A DNA stretch of 64,000 nucleotides, taken from NCBI GenBank assembly GCA_030789695.1, contig CM061130.1, positions 11,895,860-11,959,859 of the forward strand. Direction: 5' to 3'. Source of the stretch: Scilla litardierei (taxonomy: Eukaryota > Streptophyta > Magnoliopsida > Asparagales > Asparagaceae). This document shows positions 23,445-35,305 of this stretch, piece after piece; within the stretch, counting starts at the first letter, position 1; each line of letters begins with the position of its first letter. A program made the translations under genes and the position numbers. Under the pieces are notes generated by a model, which searched no databases, was not told the DNA's origin, and worked only from the letters and a program-made list of their open reading frames with translations.

Positions 23445-26230
23445 GCTTGAGTGTGGGGAGGATTTTGGCAACACGATTTGTAATGCCCGACCTAATGACA
23501 GTTGCTACATCTATTGTGCCCGCTGCCCTCACGAGGAACATCCATTTCCACACGAATCCTTGTCGAACGCGGCCTACCAGGCAGTCTTCTTTTCGTGGGG
23601 GGATTTATAATTACACCATCTCAAACCTTCCAATACCGTTCATCAGGTATATGGTGAAATTCAGGGGTATATGAAAGGCGATATTTGTTCGCACTATACC
23701 ATGTAGAACAAAACGGCCACCATGATATGTTTGCACCATATTCTTGCCGGAACGTTGCGGCGATGACATGGACACATGGCATGTGCTGAAGCATAGGAAT
23801 ATTACAATTACAGCTACAACTCTCTCCCCGTATCTTCACGGCGTACGCTTGTCCCTTATTATCCAAAACCTCCCATTCATAATCACCAAATCGTGTGATG
23901 TAGCAAGTCTGTGCTTTTTCCACATGTTTCCCCAAAATCTCCTCTGGGTTAGGAGTGAAATTTGTAGTCCACCCATGTCCATCAATCCGACGATGGTAGA
24001 AATATTTAATTAACCTGTAAAAAGATCTTACAATTAACGCTTGTATCAGTAACGCTCTTGCTCCTTTGAGAACGCCATTGAAGCTCTCCGAACAATTGGT
24101 TGTCATGACACAATAACGTTTCCCACCATCTTCATGCATAGCCCACCTTCTGGTCTCACCTGCCAAGTCTTTAGAAATCCAATCATCTGTTGCAACGGAC
24201 TCTGCTCTAATACTTGCACGGTGCTCATTATATGTAAGCAAGTCCGATGCAGTACCCGCACCCCAGAAGTTCCTTTCCAATGTTAATATTCGGTGCCCAC
24301 TCTTTTTGAAGTTTGCGATGATATGTCGTAGGCAATACATGTGATGCCTCTTTGCCGGCCATCCCTCCCTCAATGCTCTAGGAATTCCTTTGAATCTATC
24401 AGAAATGAATGTAATTATTCGGTGTCGATGAGCGCTGGGTATATAGTGAAATATACAGCTGAAAACCACTTCCAATTATCTTGGGTCTCAGCTGCCACAA
24501 CAGCAAAAGCTAAAGGAAACAGCCCACTGTTTGCATCCACTCCAGTGGCTACAAGTAAACAACCTGCATATTTTCCATAAAGATGTGTTCCATCAATGCT
24601 CAATATCGGCCTACAATGCTTGAAACCTTCAATTGAAGGTCCAAATGTCCAGAACACACCGGTAAACTCTGCAACTCCTGGCCCGAGAGTGTCATACGTG
24701 ATCTTGTAAACTGTTCCAGGGTTGCTTTCTGAAATTGCTTCTAAATACTGTGGCAACCTCTTATAGGACTCTTCCCCATCACCAAATATCCTTGATAATG
24801 CATTACATCTAGCCCTCCATGCTTTTAGATATGAAATTCTAATTTTTAAAATGGTGTGAACAATACCCTGGATTTCTGCCGGTGTCATGTCAAGCTTTGT
24901 CTTCACCATTGGTATAATCAAGTTACTAATGAAACGTGATGTGGCTTTATTGTGATCTGTATTCAAAGTGAGATTATTGCATGTATAATCTGAACCAACT
25001 TTTGATAGCTTGAACCTCCCACTGGTTCTTTTTCCCACTGCTGCATGAATGCACCATGGACAATTCCGGCTCGCCTCATCTTGGCTATGCAGATTCACCT
25101 CAGAATTAAGGCCACATATCACAGAATAGCATGTCTTGTTTGACTTGATTGGTTTGAATGTCACATTGTGCTTGATGCTCCACTCCGTTATTGTCTTAAT
25201 TAAGTCCACCTTTGTTTCAAACAAATCATCGACTTTAAACACTCTGGTATCGCTATAAATTCTTTCTTCTTCCATACACCCCCTCTAGAGTATTTCTCAT
25301 AGCTGATGCCGTAACCCATTGATCCTCTGCCACTTCATCTGGCAATGGCTCTTCAAAAGCCACATTTGTTTTTGGAGCAACGGATTGTTGTATCCATGTG
25401 TTATCATCCTCATTTAAATCTGCAGCATAATGCATGCTATCATCTCCTGGACCATCATGGTCGTCATTATCAGTGCCTTCACTATCTACATCCACATTTC
25501 CCATCATATCTTCAGGCATCGCATTCGACTGAGTTGGCATCGACTCCGGTACACATGGACCTTGCATGTAGGTGGAGTATGTTCCGTGCACTCCATACTC
25601 AGGAATTTGATTGCCCTGCCCCGCAACATTCCACCTGTTACAAACATAGTACCACATGCAATTTTTAAAAAATCACATTTATATTGTGAAAATATCATAC
25701 ATAAGTTCACATTACTTAATCGATATCGATACTTACGCATCCATATTCACCTCCTCTTGTGGGTAGTACGAACAACCTTCTCCCGTCTGTCTCTCGTGCT
25801 GCTGATACTCTTGGGTTTGAGAAGTAGACATAAATCCCGCGGAGTTGTTATCCAAATCAAGCATTCGTATGAATGTTCCTTGTTCTTGAGTCATTCGTGT
25901 GGTGCTAATTGCATCAATCTTGACATAAATTTCAACTGACCGTTGAGTTGCCCCCAAGCTAAATAGCCTCCTCATATCGTCGTCATCTGAGATCATCACA
26001 GCTGTGGTCATGCCCTCCATTACCGGCCAGTTGCACACCAATTTCAAATCATACTCATGACGACTGATCTTTGTGGCCTTGTATATCCGATCTACTAGAT
26101 CGGTATACGTTGACGGGCTCCTCAGTATAATAGACTTAACTTTTCCTCCGACATATGTAGGTTCGTGATTGTCACCAACCCTCAAATTTCCTTCATAATA
26201 GCATAAGATGCAAATATGTCCACTTGCCAT
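23445..26230 (-). pseudogene. MuDR-family MULE transposase
   Basis: Exon 1 (26230-25737) starts MASGHICILCYYEGNLRVG and carries an N-terminal PB1-like domain; a GTAAGT donor ends it. Exon 2 begins at 25634 after TTTGTAACAG. It has an acidic linker, then the MULE DNA-binding region (FKVDDLFETK, CPWC), the DDE core (first Asp in LSIDGTHLYGKYAG, second in TFISDRFKGI), a SWIM zinc finger (CSCNCN...MPCVH) and a C-terminal zinc knuckle (CSNCH...GHYKSC). Another GTAAGT at 23439-23444 ends the exon; the last exon is not found. Lesions: a one-base shift in a G run near 25285, a frameshift near 24450, TGA at 23621-23623 and TAG inside the knuckle at 23492-23494. It would cut and paste the element by binding its TIRs. 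Confidence 0.92.
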
Positions 26231-26515
26231 TGTTATCACCCTGCAAAAATTAGTTGATTCCATGAAATCTCAAGCTCTATGATGCACAATCAAATCATTC
26301 CTAGCCCTAACCCCAAATTATATTCAGCCAAATTAACGCAGTACGCACGCGATTAATCACAGTGGACTGATGGCTTACCTATTGCGACAACGTCTTACAA
26401 ATGGGATGCCAAGATATGGAGATCTTCTCCGGATCTTGAGAGGAGCAGCTCTGTCGGATGATAAGTTGGGAGAAAATGAAAATGAGTTGTTAGCTGAGGG
26501 GTATAAGCACCAAAC

Positions 26516-26634
26516 TGGCCGCACTTGGCAAGTGCGGCCAGTAGCTGGTCACGGGTTTGAAATGAGCACCAAACTGGCTGCACTTGGCAAGTGCGGCCAG
26601 TTGGTGAAATGGCCGCACTTGCCAAGTGCGTCCA
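26516..26634. promoter_or_regulatory. Cluster of three MULE palindromes upstream of the transposase
   Basis: Three copies of the GGCCGCACTTGGCAAGTGCG type at about 26518, 26577 and 26610. The same palindrome is in both TIRs and in hairpin 2. The position ahead of the transposase start suggests protein binding sites (inference). Confidence 0.55.
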
Positions 26635-26739
26635 TTTCAGAACAACACCCAAGCTTTCTTGTCTCAGTTGTATCTTTCTTATGTTTCATATACATCAACA
26701 CAATTCCACTACACAACAAAATTCAACTGATAACAAAGT

Positions 26740-26740
<1 letters not shown>

Positions 26741-26830
<90 letters not shown>
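26741..26830. repeat. (TA)n microsatellite, about 90 bp
   Basis: Uninterrupted TA run inside the MULE, between the transposase start and the third ORF. ORFs made of YI repeats here are artefacts. Confidence 0.95.
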
Positions 26831-26832
<2 letters not shown>

Positions 26833-26962
26833 CAGCCATGATACAAACATGAAACCAGACACATCGCTCTTACATAATCCTTACATACATCCAACCTCTC
26901 ACTAAACTCTCCAACAAAATACAAAAATACATGTACTATTGTCACTCCTAAACATCAGCAAC

Positions 26963-27376
26963 CTATATCGGCGGCGGTGATCGTGACCCACTTGGTCCTG
27001 CAGCATCATGCGAGGCAATGTCTCGAGGCCCCAAAACAACTAAATCCAATTTCTCCCCGATCCGTCGAAGAGCCTCACTCATTTTAGCTTGTTCGTCCCC
27101 CATATCTATAACGAGACACTCGATTTTTTGAATATCATTTTGGTTCTCAATCGCCCGTCCTTCAATGCGATTAATAGCTTTTAGCATCCAGTAAAGTGTG
27201 TTGTCGATGTTCGAAAGAGTTCGATTATCACCTTCTGGGTTCGCTGTACGTTACGGCGATAAGGGTTGACGTGTTGAAGCTTCGGGGTCTTCTTCACGCG
27301 AAGCATGTAGAGCATTTACTTCTGCAAGAGTCAGCATCGTTGGCCTAACACGTTTGCGACCCTCTCCTTTCTCCAT
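26963..27376 (-). pseudogene. Small third ORF of the MULE, unrecognised
   Basis: From ATG at 27376 the frame runs 138 codons to a stop at 26963, with one internal TAA at 27251-27253. It starts MEKGEGRKRVRPTMLTLAEV (basic) and continues into a heptad-like, charged stretch (NRIEGRAIENQNDIQKIECL and KMSEALRRIGEKLDLV). It ends in a Pro/Ser-rich tail. It lies between the transposase promoter side and the right TIR, on the transposase strand. I do not recognise a family. The composition and the single stop suggest a once-coding accessory protein with a coiled coil, but it could be a chance ORF. Confidence 0.45.
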
Positions 27377-27467
27377 CTAGATTTCGCAAAAATGCCATAA
27401 CCCTCACTATTTTCACGTGCTTGTTAGAATGGCCAGCTCTCGGCTCAGAGTTGTATCTTATACTCAG

Positions 27468-27731
27468 ACTGGCCGCACTTGGCAAGTGCGGCCAGTTTAG
27501 ATGCCCGTGACTTAACTTTAAGTCACGGTCATGTTAGTCTCGTACTAAAGTTGTCGCACTTGGCAAGTGAGGCTAAGAAAAAAGCACTTGCCAAGTGCGT
27601 CCGGATCGAAAAATAACCGCCAGCGGCGCGAGGCCGCTGACGTGGCCCAACTTGGTCGATTTTTGAAATTTTTTTTCTTGGTCGAAATTTGATATTATTT
27701 TAAAATTTTTACCTAAAACTAAAAATTACCC
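27468..27731 (-). repeat. Right terminal inverted repeat of the MULE
   Basis: Reverse complement of 19054-19320 with a few mismatches. It contains the same three palindrome positions and ends AAAAATTACCC. Confidence 0.93.
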
Positions 27732-27740
27732 TTTATTCTA

Positions 27741-28304
27741 CTAAAAGATGAGTAATGGAATGCTGGCATAAAATCTAAAACTCCACGTCAATCACAGCTC
27801 AAAAATAAATCCACAAATTAAGAATAAAAATCACAATTTACCTCAAAATGTGAGAGGATGGATTTGCACAAAAGGAACGGGTGTACAATATATTAGGGTT
27901 TTTGGGTTTATTCGAGGTTTTTGGGCTCTCGCGTGGGCGATCTAGGGCGTGGGGGCGATAACGAGGGAGCTGAGAATTTTAGGGGTTTTTTTTGGTTCAT
28001 CGGATTTTTTTAACCCTCACGCAAAGATCTCGTTGAGAGGGTGGGGCTGGAGAACTCAGAGAGATGGTGATTGCATAGTGATATTGCCCTTGGGATGCTG
28101 GGGTTGAAGCGTGAGGGAGAGGGATGGGGGCGATCGTGAGTTGCTGCCGTGAGTCTGAGCTGGGGACAAGTGAGTTACTGATGGGCGCTTGCAATGGCAA
28201 TGTATGCGCAAGTGGAGGAGAGCTCTCGATTTAGGAGGGGCAGGGCATTGGAAACTGGGGTCGTCCTCAATCTAGGGCTTGAGGTCGGAGCGGACACGAT
28301 GGGG
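27741..28304. other. Host sequence between MULE and LARD-like element
   Basis: No gene supported. It is G-rich toward the right (GGATGGGGGCGATCG). The pre-insertion locus continues at 53476 after the 25-kb nested block. The phrase TCTAGGGCTTGAGG here and TCTAGGGCTGGGGG at 53494 suggest one C/G-rich repeat interrupted by the insertion. TSD TGGGG is at 28300-28304. Confidence 0.5.
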
Positions 28305-31300
28305 TGTCACGCCCTGCTTCCCAAAACTACGGAGGCGAAGCATGACTAAGGCCCGCTTGGGCCGGAGCTGTGAAGCTCGGACCCAATAAGCGTCTATAGG
28401 GGTACCATCTTAAAATCTTCAGGTTCTTGCATTAATAAGATTTGGAACAATAGAAAGTACAGAAAGAAAGGGGAATTCATTATTATAGAGAGATAAAATC
28501 CAGCGAGTACAAAGTCTAAAAAGAGAAGCCTAAGCATGGCAACAAACTATCGAAAGAGCAAACTAAAAGTAGTAACCTCTGAAAGGCGGCGACTGAAAAG
28601 TCCTCAAGGTCTGGTCCTCGTCAGGCACGTACTCTGGGTCGACGTCCTCGGGCTCCACGTACTCCGGTAAGTCTGCCTCGTCCACGAACTCTGGCTCGAC
28701 ACCTGACGTACAGCACCCAAGAGAAAAAGAACTGTACGTCAGGTAAAGTCTACACAGAAATGTTAGACTCTACCGCAAGTGTATTTTAATTTAAAGCAAC
28801 ATTTTACTGGTTGATTAGCATGCTGAGGTTATACATGGCAGTTATAGAAAGTAAACGGAGCAGAAAAAGTAAACACGTCAAGCAGTAGCCGTAGCGTGTG
28901 CTACCGACTACAGGACTAACCTAAACGGGTCAAGATAAGACGAGACAAGACGTGACGTGACATGACAAGACAAGACACGACAAGACACATGTGACTCGAA
29001 GGGTTCACGCCTTACGGTTCGAGGGGGATCAGACCCTCTCCCCGTGCGCACGCTCAACCCTACCCCAACCCAAGTGCACAAGACAAGTCCGTACAAGGGA
29101 TCACTCACTCTAGCTTGGTGAGTGCCCTATTACCCGCAGGCTGTGTATCCGTACAAGGGATCACCCACTCACTGGTGAGTGCCCTATTGCCCGCAGGCTG
29201 TGTATCAGTACAAGGGATCACCCACTCACTGGTGAGTGCCCTATTGCTCGCAGGCTGTGTATCAGTACAAGGGATCACCCACTCACTGGTGAGTGCCCTA
29301 TTGCCCACAGGCTGTGCAAAACAAGACACGACATGATAAGACAGGGATGGTTCTTCTAGGGGGTCCACACGCACGCACACACAAGATAACCCCAAGGTGT
29401 CAAAAGTTGTTGTTGAGCTTGGACTTCGTCGTCAAGTCTAAGCTGTCAAGGGGTGTCCCGGACGTTATCATTTCACGTCTGGTTCTCTTTGTTTACATTT
29501 TTCATAGTTCTAAGAGTCTGAGGCCTAAACACGGCCGAAAGTACAAGTGAGTACACTTGCCTACGGTGGCGAGTGCGTCGTCCGTCCGGAGCGTCCCGTC
29601 CAAGCGTCACGTGTGCGGTAGTCCGTTTGAAACAGGGTCACGATGACGGTGTCAGGTCGTTCATCAATCCTATTAGGGTTTGTTTCTAAATTTGGCGGGA
29701 CTGCCCTAACAGTCAAAAAGTTACTTTTTGATGTTTGTTCAGTCTAAATCGACGTCTACCCTATGTGCACAGAAAAATAGTCTGTTCGTCGATCTTTCCT
29801 ACGGTGGGCAACGTTTTACAGATGCTGAAAATAAATTTAGTTCAAGTTGACCAATTTTAGTTTAGGTTTTGGTTAGCTACGGTGTGGGTTTTACTACTCG
29901 TTAGGGAAACCAACCTCATGATGTCGTCCAACAAGCGGAAGTCGGGTCTGAACGGTGAAACATCGGCGTCGTTTGGAACTCTTCGGCTGCGGGTAGCACA
30001 GAAAGATACCTCTGAACAGTGGGGTGGTGGCGCAAAATCAGCGAGCTATCATCGATCCTCCTCCCGTTGCGAGTAGCGCAATGGATCTTCACGATAACGG
30101 CGAAGTCGGCTAAAAGTACGTGCATGCGGCAATGCACGTGAACTCCAAGAGCCCAAGGAGGCTGTCGGTAGATGAAGTAGGGTCAGTGGAAGATGCTCGG
30201 CCTGGTGGGTGGCCGACGGCGTGAGCGTACGGCGGTGGGTGGCCTTGAGAAGCCGGAGAGGACAGATTCGCGCAACGTTCATTGTCGCATGTCTCAGCGG
30301 AAATCCAGCGATGAACAGCGACAACGGAAAGTTGCAGAAGCTAAAGGACTTCAAGATGAAGCCAACGGTGGTGGAGTTGTCACCGGAGGTGGTCGGAGGT
30401 GGCCGTGAGCCGGCGGCGAAGTTCAGCTTCCAGATCTGTGAAAAACAGTCGATACGGCGTGTTCCGACGAGGATTCCGGTAGCTATAGGTGGGCTATGAG
30501 CATGAGGGAAATTGCAGATCGGAGAGGGGTCAAAGAGGAAATAAGTGGCAGTGGTGGTCGCCGGCGATGGCGGCGGTCGGTGGCTGTCCGTGAACAGTAA
30601 CTCTGACGGCCAGATCTGTCAAAAACAGCGACTGGGCTTGGTTTCGACGGATTTTTCAGGAGCTACAGGTGGGATATGAGCGTGAGGGAAATTGAAGTTG
30701 GTAGAGGGGTTCGATAGGAGTCCAACAGCGGTAGGGTGTCGTCGTAGGTGGCCGGATGGCCGGTGGGCGTGAATTTTCCCGGCGGTGGCGCAGATCTGTA
30801 AAACTATCGTTTGGCTTGTGTTTGAAAACGTTTTGAGGGAGATAGAGATGAGGGAAGAGGGTAAGGGAAGTTGTAGATGATTGGGGGGGGGTCAAAGGAG
30901 AGTTCGATGGTGGCAGAGTTTGCCGGAGGGGGTCGCCAGAGCGGCGGCGGCATCCGTTTTTCCGACAGGCGCATAGATCTGTGTATAGCTGCGGCTAATG
31001 GGTTTTAGAGGGAGAAAATGGAGGAGAGAGAAGGGTGGCCGGAGGGGAGAGGTGGCCGACGGCTAGGGATGGTCGCCGGTGGTCTTGGGTGGCCGGAGTT
31101 GCTGAAGGAAAACGCAAGAGATGGTTTTGCGTGAGAAGAGAATGCGGATTGGTTTGTTTCCTTAAGAAGAGGGAGGGTTTTGCTATTTGGGTTTGGGTTT
31201 TTGGCTAATTGTGAGAGAGAGATAGAGATAGGGAGAGTGGATATAGGGGAAAAAGAGGGTGTCTCTAGTGGGAGAATAATATCCCATGATACGTGGGAGC

Positions 31301-31897
31301 AAAGTTAGGGATATGATTTATATTTGAATTTCAAATTGGTTAGCGACTAATCAACTGTGAAAAATTGATTAGGGGATATCTTCCACTACGGGCATCGAAA
31401 AAATAATCTGAAAATACTGGGACGATCGTGGAGATGAGAAGTATGGGGCTACAGGGTCCGATCGCGTGTTACACCTACCAAAAATTATCGTCAAATCGGG
31501 AACTGAGTATTGGTGCCAAAAGACCAAAACGCCCTTCTATTCAAAGCTATTTTGCGAGAAAACGAGCCGTGAAATGACGTTCCCAAAAATTACTATAAAA
31601 TTCTACACTTCCATACGGTCACAACGGCATATCACATCGTATATACCGAAACCAAGAAAGAGTCAAATAAAACACGTGCACGTAGAAACTCATAAGGTCG
31701 GAAAACGACCGTTACATTCTACACACCTTAGATTGCGAGAAAACGAGCCGTAAAATGACGTTCCCAAAAATTACTATAAAATTCTACACTTCCATACGGT
31801 CACAACGGCATATCACATCGTATATACCGAAACCAAGAAAGAGTCAAATAAAACACGTGCACGTTGAAACTCATAAGGTCGGAAAGCGACCGTTACA
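28305..31897 (-). repeat. 3' LTR of the LARD-like element
   Basis: About 3.4 kb plus an extra tandem copy of its outer 182 bp (31553-31734 and 31735-31915, each containing GCGAGAAAACGAGCCGT). It includes a TGACAAGACAAGACACGACA-type simple repeat at about 28935-28990, four 57-bp repeats (29090-29322), and a GC-rich block (about 30120-31140) with recurring CAGATCTGTNAAAAACAG phrases. ORFs in the GC-rich block are not genes. Confidence 0.88.
29090..29322. repeat. 57-bp minisatellite, four units
   Basis: Units contain GTACAAGGGATCACCCACTC and GTGAGTGCCCTATTGCCCGC. The other LTR has five units (47460-47750), so copy number changed after or during insertion. Confidence 0.93.
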
Positions 31898-31911
31898 TTC
31901 TACCCACCTTA
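31898..31911 (-). other. Polypurine tract of the LARD-like element
   Basis: On the minus strand CTAAGGTGGGTAGAA precedes TGTAACGGTCGC, the start of the LTR. It fits gypsy plus-strand priming and sets the minus orientation. Confidence 0.7.
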
Positions 31912-32611
31912 GAAATGATTCCGTCCTCGGAATCACTTATAATAATAATAATAATATTTATACACACTTATACCCGCAACTCTCATATCTACACATAAAG
32001 ATCGCTAATCCTATAACTCCAAACAACGTTCCTTAGTAATCCATCATCACGCGTCTCCCCACTAGATAATGCTACAACTAGAATCACACCCTGGCACTTA
32101 ATTATAAATCCACATTACCGTCTACAATTCAACAGTCATCACGTCCCCAATATATTCTCCATCATATTAACTCATAAATTAATCCTCCATAATCACTGAA
32201 CCATCAAGCCACATCTATCCTTACCCCTATCATCTAATCTCCTAATCATATTAAATCTGTATTCATAACATCCCATTCATCTTAACACGTTGCACTATCT
32301 CCAATGTCTTCTCACCCCCAACTTAATAATCAATTCTTGATGCTTTAAATGCTCTACTTATTCTCATGATCACTCTAAATCATACTATACTCCGTAGCTA
32401 CTCCTATCTACCACTCGTCTAAGTCTCAAGTCTGATAAGTTATCATCTCCCCGCATATAATTTCATCCGACCAGAATTCTTTATTGAGTCCTTCACACAT
32501 CGGTATTATAAATAAGTCTTGGACACCTCATTCTTTTCATCCAAGGAAATCTAATCTCATATTCTTGTGTCCCAAAATCAATTAATCATTGCTATTACAA
32601 ATCTCATCACA
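31912..32611 (-). other. Interior of the LARD-like element, 3' part
   Basis: No coding region. On the minus strand GATTCCGAGGACGGAATCAT just before the PPT resembles the conserved GAGGACGAA region that follows pol in chromoviruses. An (AAT)n run lies at about 31941-31955. Confidence 0.6.
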
Positions 32612-32616
32612 CACTA

Positions 32617-34351
32617 TGTAATGCCCTGCTAAGCTACTGCACAAGTACTAGAGGAGGGGTGAATAGTAATTTAAAATAATTAAGAGGCTAATTCCTAATT
32701 ACATTGCAAATACCAAACAATGCGGAAATGCGGAAATGTAAATGTTAGACAACAAAGAAACAATCGTAAACAAGCAATATTACTGGGTTTGGATCCACCC
32801 AAGTCTCCCCGACTTGTTCCTGGTGATCCTACGTCCCAACCACCCGGATCCCCTCCGGATACTTGAGTTAGAAACCCTAACTCAAGATTCCCACTATGAA
32901 ATACTTGTGAAAAACCTTCACAAGTCAAATCATACACAAATGAAACTTGTGACTCCCACAACCCGGGATCACAACCACTCTCACAACCGAGAGTAAAACA
33001 TTTACAATATGAAAGTAAATGAAATAGAACTTCTTACCGACAAAATACCTATGCCTTGAGTAATACTTACGAATTAGGGCAAAGATGATTTTGGGGAAGA
33101 AGAAGAGGCACCAAACCCTAGCTCCAAGATGTAGATCAGCGATGGAGAGCTATGAGGTTGATGGTGACCTAGAATCAAGCACTTGGCTTGGAAGGCTTCA
33201 CACTCAATGAATCTCTCTTTGGAAGTAAGAGTGGGAGAGATTCTTGAATGGAATGAAAGAGCTTTGAATGAGAGTAAATGCTTTCTCTTTGATCTCTAAA
33301 CTTCTCTTAAAATCAGCCTTGAGTGCAATGAATGCAGCTCACCAAGTATTTATAGGTTAGAGGAAAGAGAGAGAGAAAAACGTTTCAATTAATGCTCCAA
33401 CGGCTCTATTCTGAACCCAACTAGTCGGTCAAAGAAGGTTGACTGACCGACTAGTTCAACAACTAGTCGGTCGGTCAAACAGCATGAACCGACTAATGGT
33501 AGAACAGCCAAAAGGTCGAAGTTCAGACTTAAGGAACTAGTCGGTCCAAGAAGAGTAGCTGACCGACTAGTTTCACAACTAGTCGGTCGGTGACTCAACT
33601 GAGACCGACTAAGAGAAAAACAAATAGTCTGAGAACAAATTGATTTAGTCGGTCCAAGAACAAATGTTGACCGACTAGTTCATCAACTAGTCGGTCGCCA
33701 AATGTACATAGACCAACTAACGATAAACAGTAAGTTGGCATATACAGGGAAAGCTCAACTAGTCGGTCTAAGAAGCATCACTGACCGACTAGTTCACAAA
33801 CTATTCGGTCGGTGAGTCAACGTAGACCGACTAACTATAAACAGTAAAGAGCTTGGAATTGACTGACGCAAACTAGTCGGTCCAAGAAGCTTTACCGACC
33901 GACTAGATCACCATCTAGTCGGTTGGTTCTTCTTCTTGAACCAACTAACATGCACAAGAAGTCGCGAATCGAAGCGCGAAGCTTCGGGAAAGTTTGAATG
34001 GACTTCTACTAAGATCCTAGATCTAAGATATGAGCGATATGAAGATTAAAACGTAAGACCTACTCAAGGCTTAACATTCTACGGAACGAAGCTAAAAGAC
34101 TATAAATAAAACTTGACGAACCGTCTTCGAAAGATTCGATCCGAATCTTCATGACTTCTAAAATGGTCCAAAAGCTTCAACGAAGCTTTAGGCATTCGAT
34201 CACATGTTTTGAGAAGTCTTGAGACGTCGCTTTGGATGTTCATATAAGTTTGGCGACGATCTCCATAACTGCGCTCACAAAGTGTTAGTTCACAATATAT
34301 TTATATTTTTTCATCATCCAAAACCAAATCCAGGGAGTCCAATATCCAACA
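32617..34351 (-). repeat. 3' LTR of the SIRE element
   Basis: On the minus strand it starts TGTTGGATATTGGACTCC and ends GGGCATTACA. The segment at about 33410-33960 is an array of palindromic TAGTCGGTC/GACCGACTA units. Confidence 0.95.
33410..33960. repeat. U3 palindrome array (ACTAGTCGGT family)
   Basis: About five repeats of the layout CTAGTCGGTC, spacer, GACCGACTAG, short spacer, CTAGTCGGTCGGT, spacer, ACCGACTAA. They lie in the LTR upstream half, where enhancers sit. The other LTR has the same array at about 43993-44520. Confidence 0.9.
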
Positions 34352-35305
34352 TTCTTCCCTTTTTGGTGATGACAAACCAACATAAATAATAATAAAAAAT
34401 AATGATTCAGATGTAATTTACTTACTCCCCCTGCATTGATGACACGTTAAATCCAAATTAAACAATAATAATACGCATCAAGCAGATGAGTAAAGTATAT
34501 AAAATGAGAATCGATTATTGAAATATCGGATTTGAAAATCCATTTATATATCTTAACTCCCCCTGAATCTAACATATCAAATTAGATTCATGGAGAAATG
34601 CTTTAAATTATCATTTAGCTCATCGTCATTATTATATCTCTCCCCTTTGTCATTAGCAAAAAGAGCGGGAGGAGATCAACGACAACAACAATGGCTTCAA
34701 ATAAAAGCACGGGAGTCGTAGAATACGACCACGGTCCAAATGACACCAAAGAAAAATGCTAATTAAATCAAAGCGTGGCAATGAGACCAAAGTCAAAAAA
34801 CGATAAATAAAATCATCAAAACTCAAATCAAATTATACGGATTGAGTTATGGAATATACTCTCCAATATCAACATTCTTGGTTAATTAAGTGCATGGAAA
34901 ACAATTCTATGTTTCCATAGAAATAATTTCTATTTAACTAAGTTATTATCGTCGAGCGACGAAATCAAACATCAGAGACATATAAAGAATATATAATATG
35001 CACAAGAGAATAAATGTCAACATCGATGTATATATATAAATATGAAACATGATACAACAAAATCATACATCGTCAACATACATGTAAGCGATCCAACGAT
35101 CGGGGCACAAAATACATCAAAATATCACAACATATAACATATGTCGCAACGGACATCAGAGTATCACACTACATCAAATTATCCAAAAAAAATCATCAGA
35201 GATACATCACAAAAGTATCAAGAAAATATCCAGAACCACCCTAACCCACACTCTCTCACAACATGATATGTCATCCAAAGTGCACAGGAGAGTCCTCAAA
35301 GAAGC
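34352..35305 (-). other. SIRE 3' noncoding region with polypurine tracts
   Basis: On the minus strand ACCAAAAAGGGAAGAA abuts the LTR (34352-34367). Further G-rich tracts such as GCAGGGGGAGTAAG (about 34427) and CAGGGGGAGTTAAG (about 34558) are PPT-like. No ORF is supported. Confidence 0.7.

Larger units (their letters stand above)
19054..27731. mobile_element. 8.7-kb Mutator-like element (MULE) with PMD gene and transposase
   Basis: Inverted terminal repeats of about 265 bp begin GGGTAATTTTTAGTTTTAGG at both ends. The flanks TTTATTCTC (19045-19053) and TTTATTCTA (27732-27740) are a 9-bp target duplication with one mismatch, which is diagnostic of Mutator superfamily insertion. Inside are a PMD gene on plus, a MuDR-type transposase and a small ORF on minus, two large hairpins between the convergent genes, and repeated 25-bp palindromes. 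Stops and frameshifts in each gene suggest the copy is no longer autonomous. Confidence 0.93.

Noticed and set aside
26591..26945. ORFs with long YI repeats
   Set aside because: They are translations of a (TA)n microsatellite.
29090..29322. CRISPR-like regular repeats
   Set aside because: The units are contiguous 57-bp tandem repeats without unique spacers, in a plant LTR.
30049..31140. ORFs in GC-rich sequence
   Set aside because: They are part of the LARD LTR, duplicated at 48470-48840 and 52250-52900 without frame conservation.
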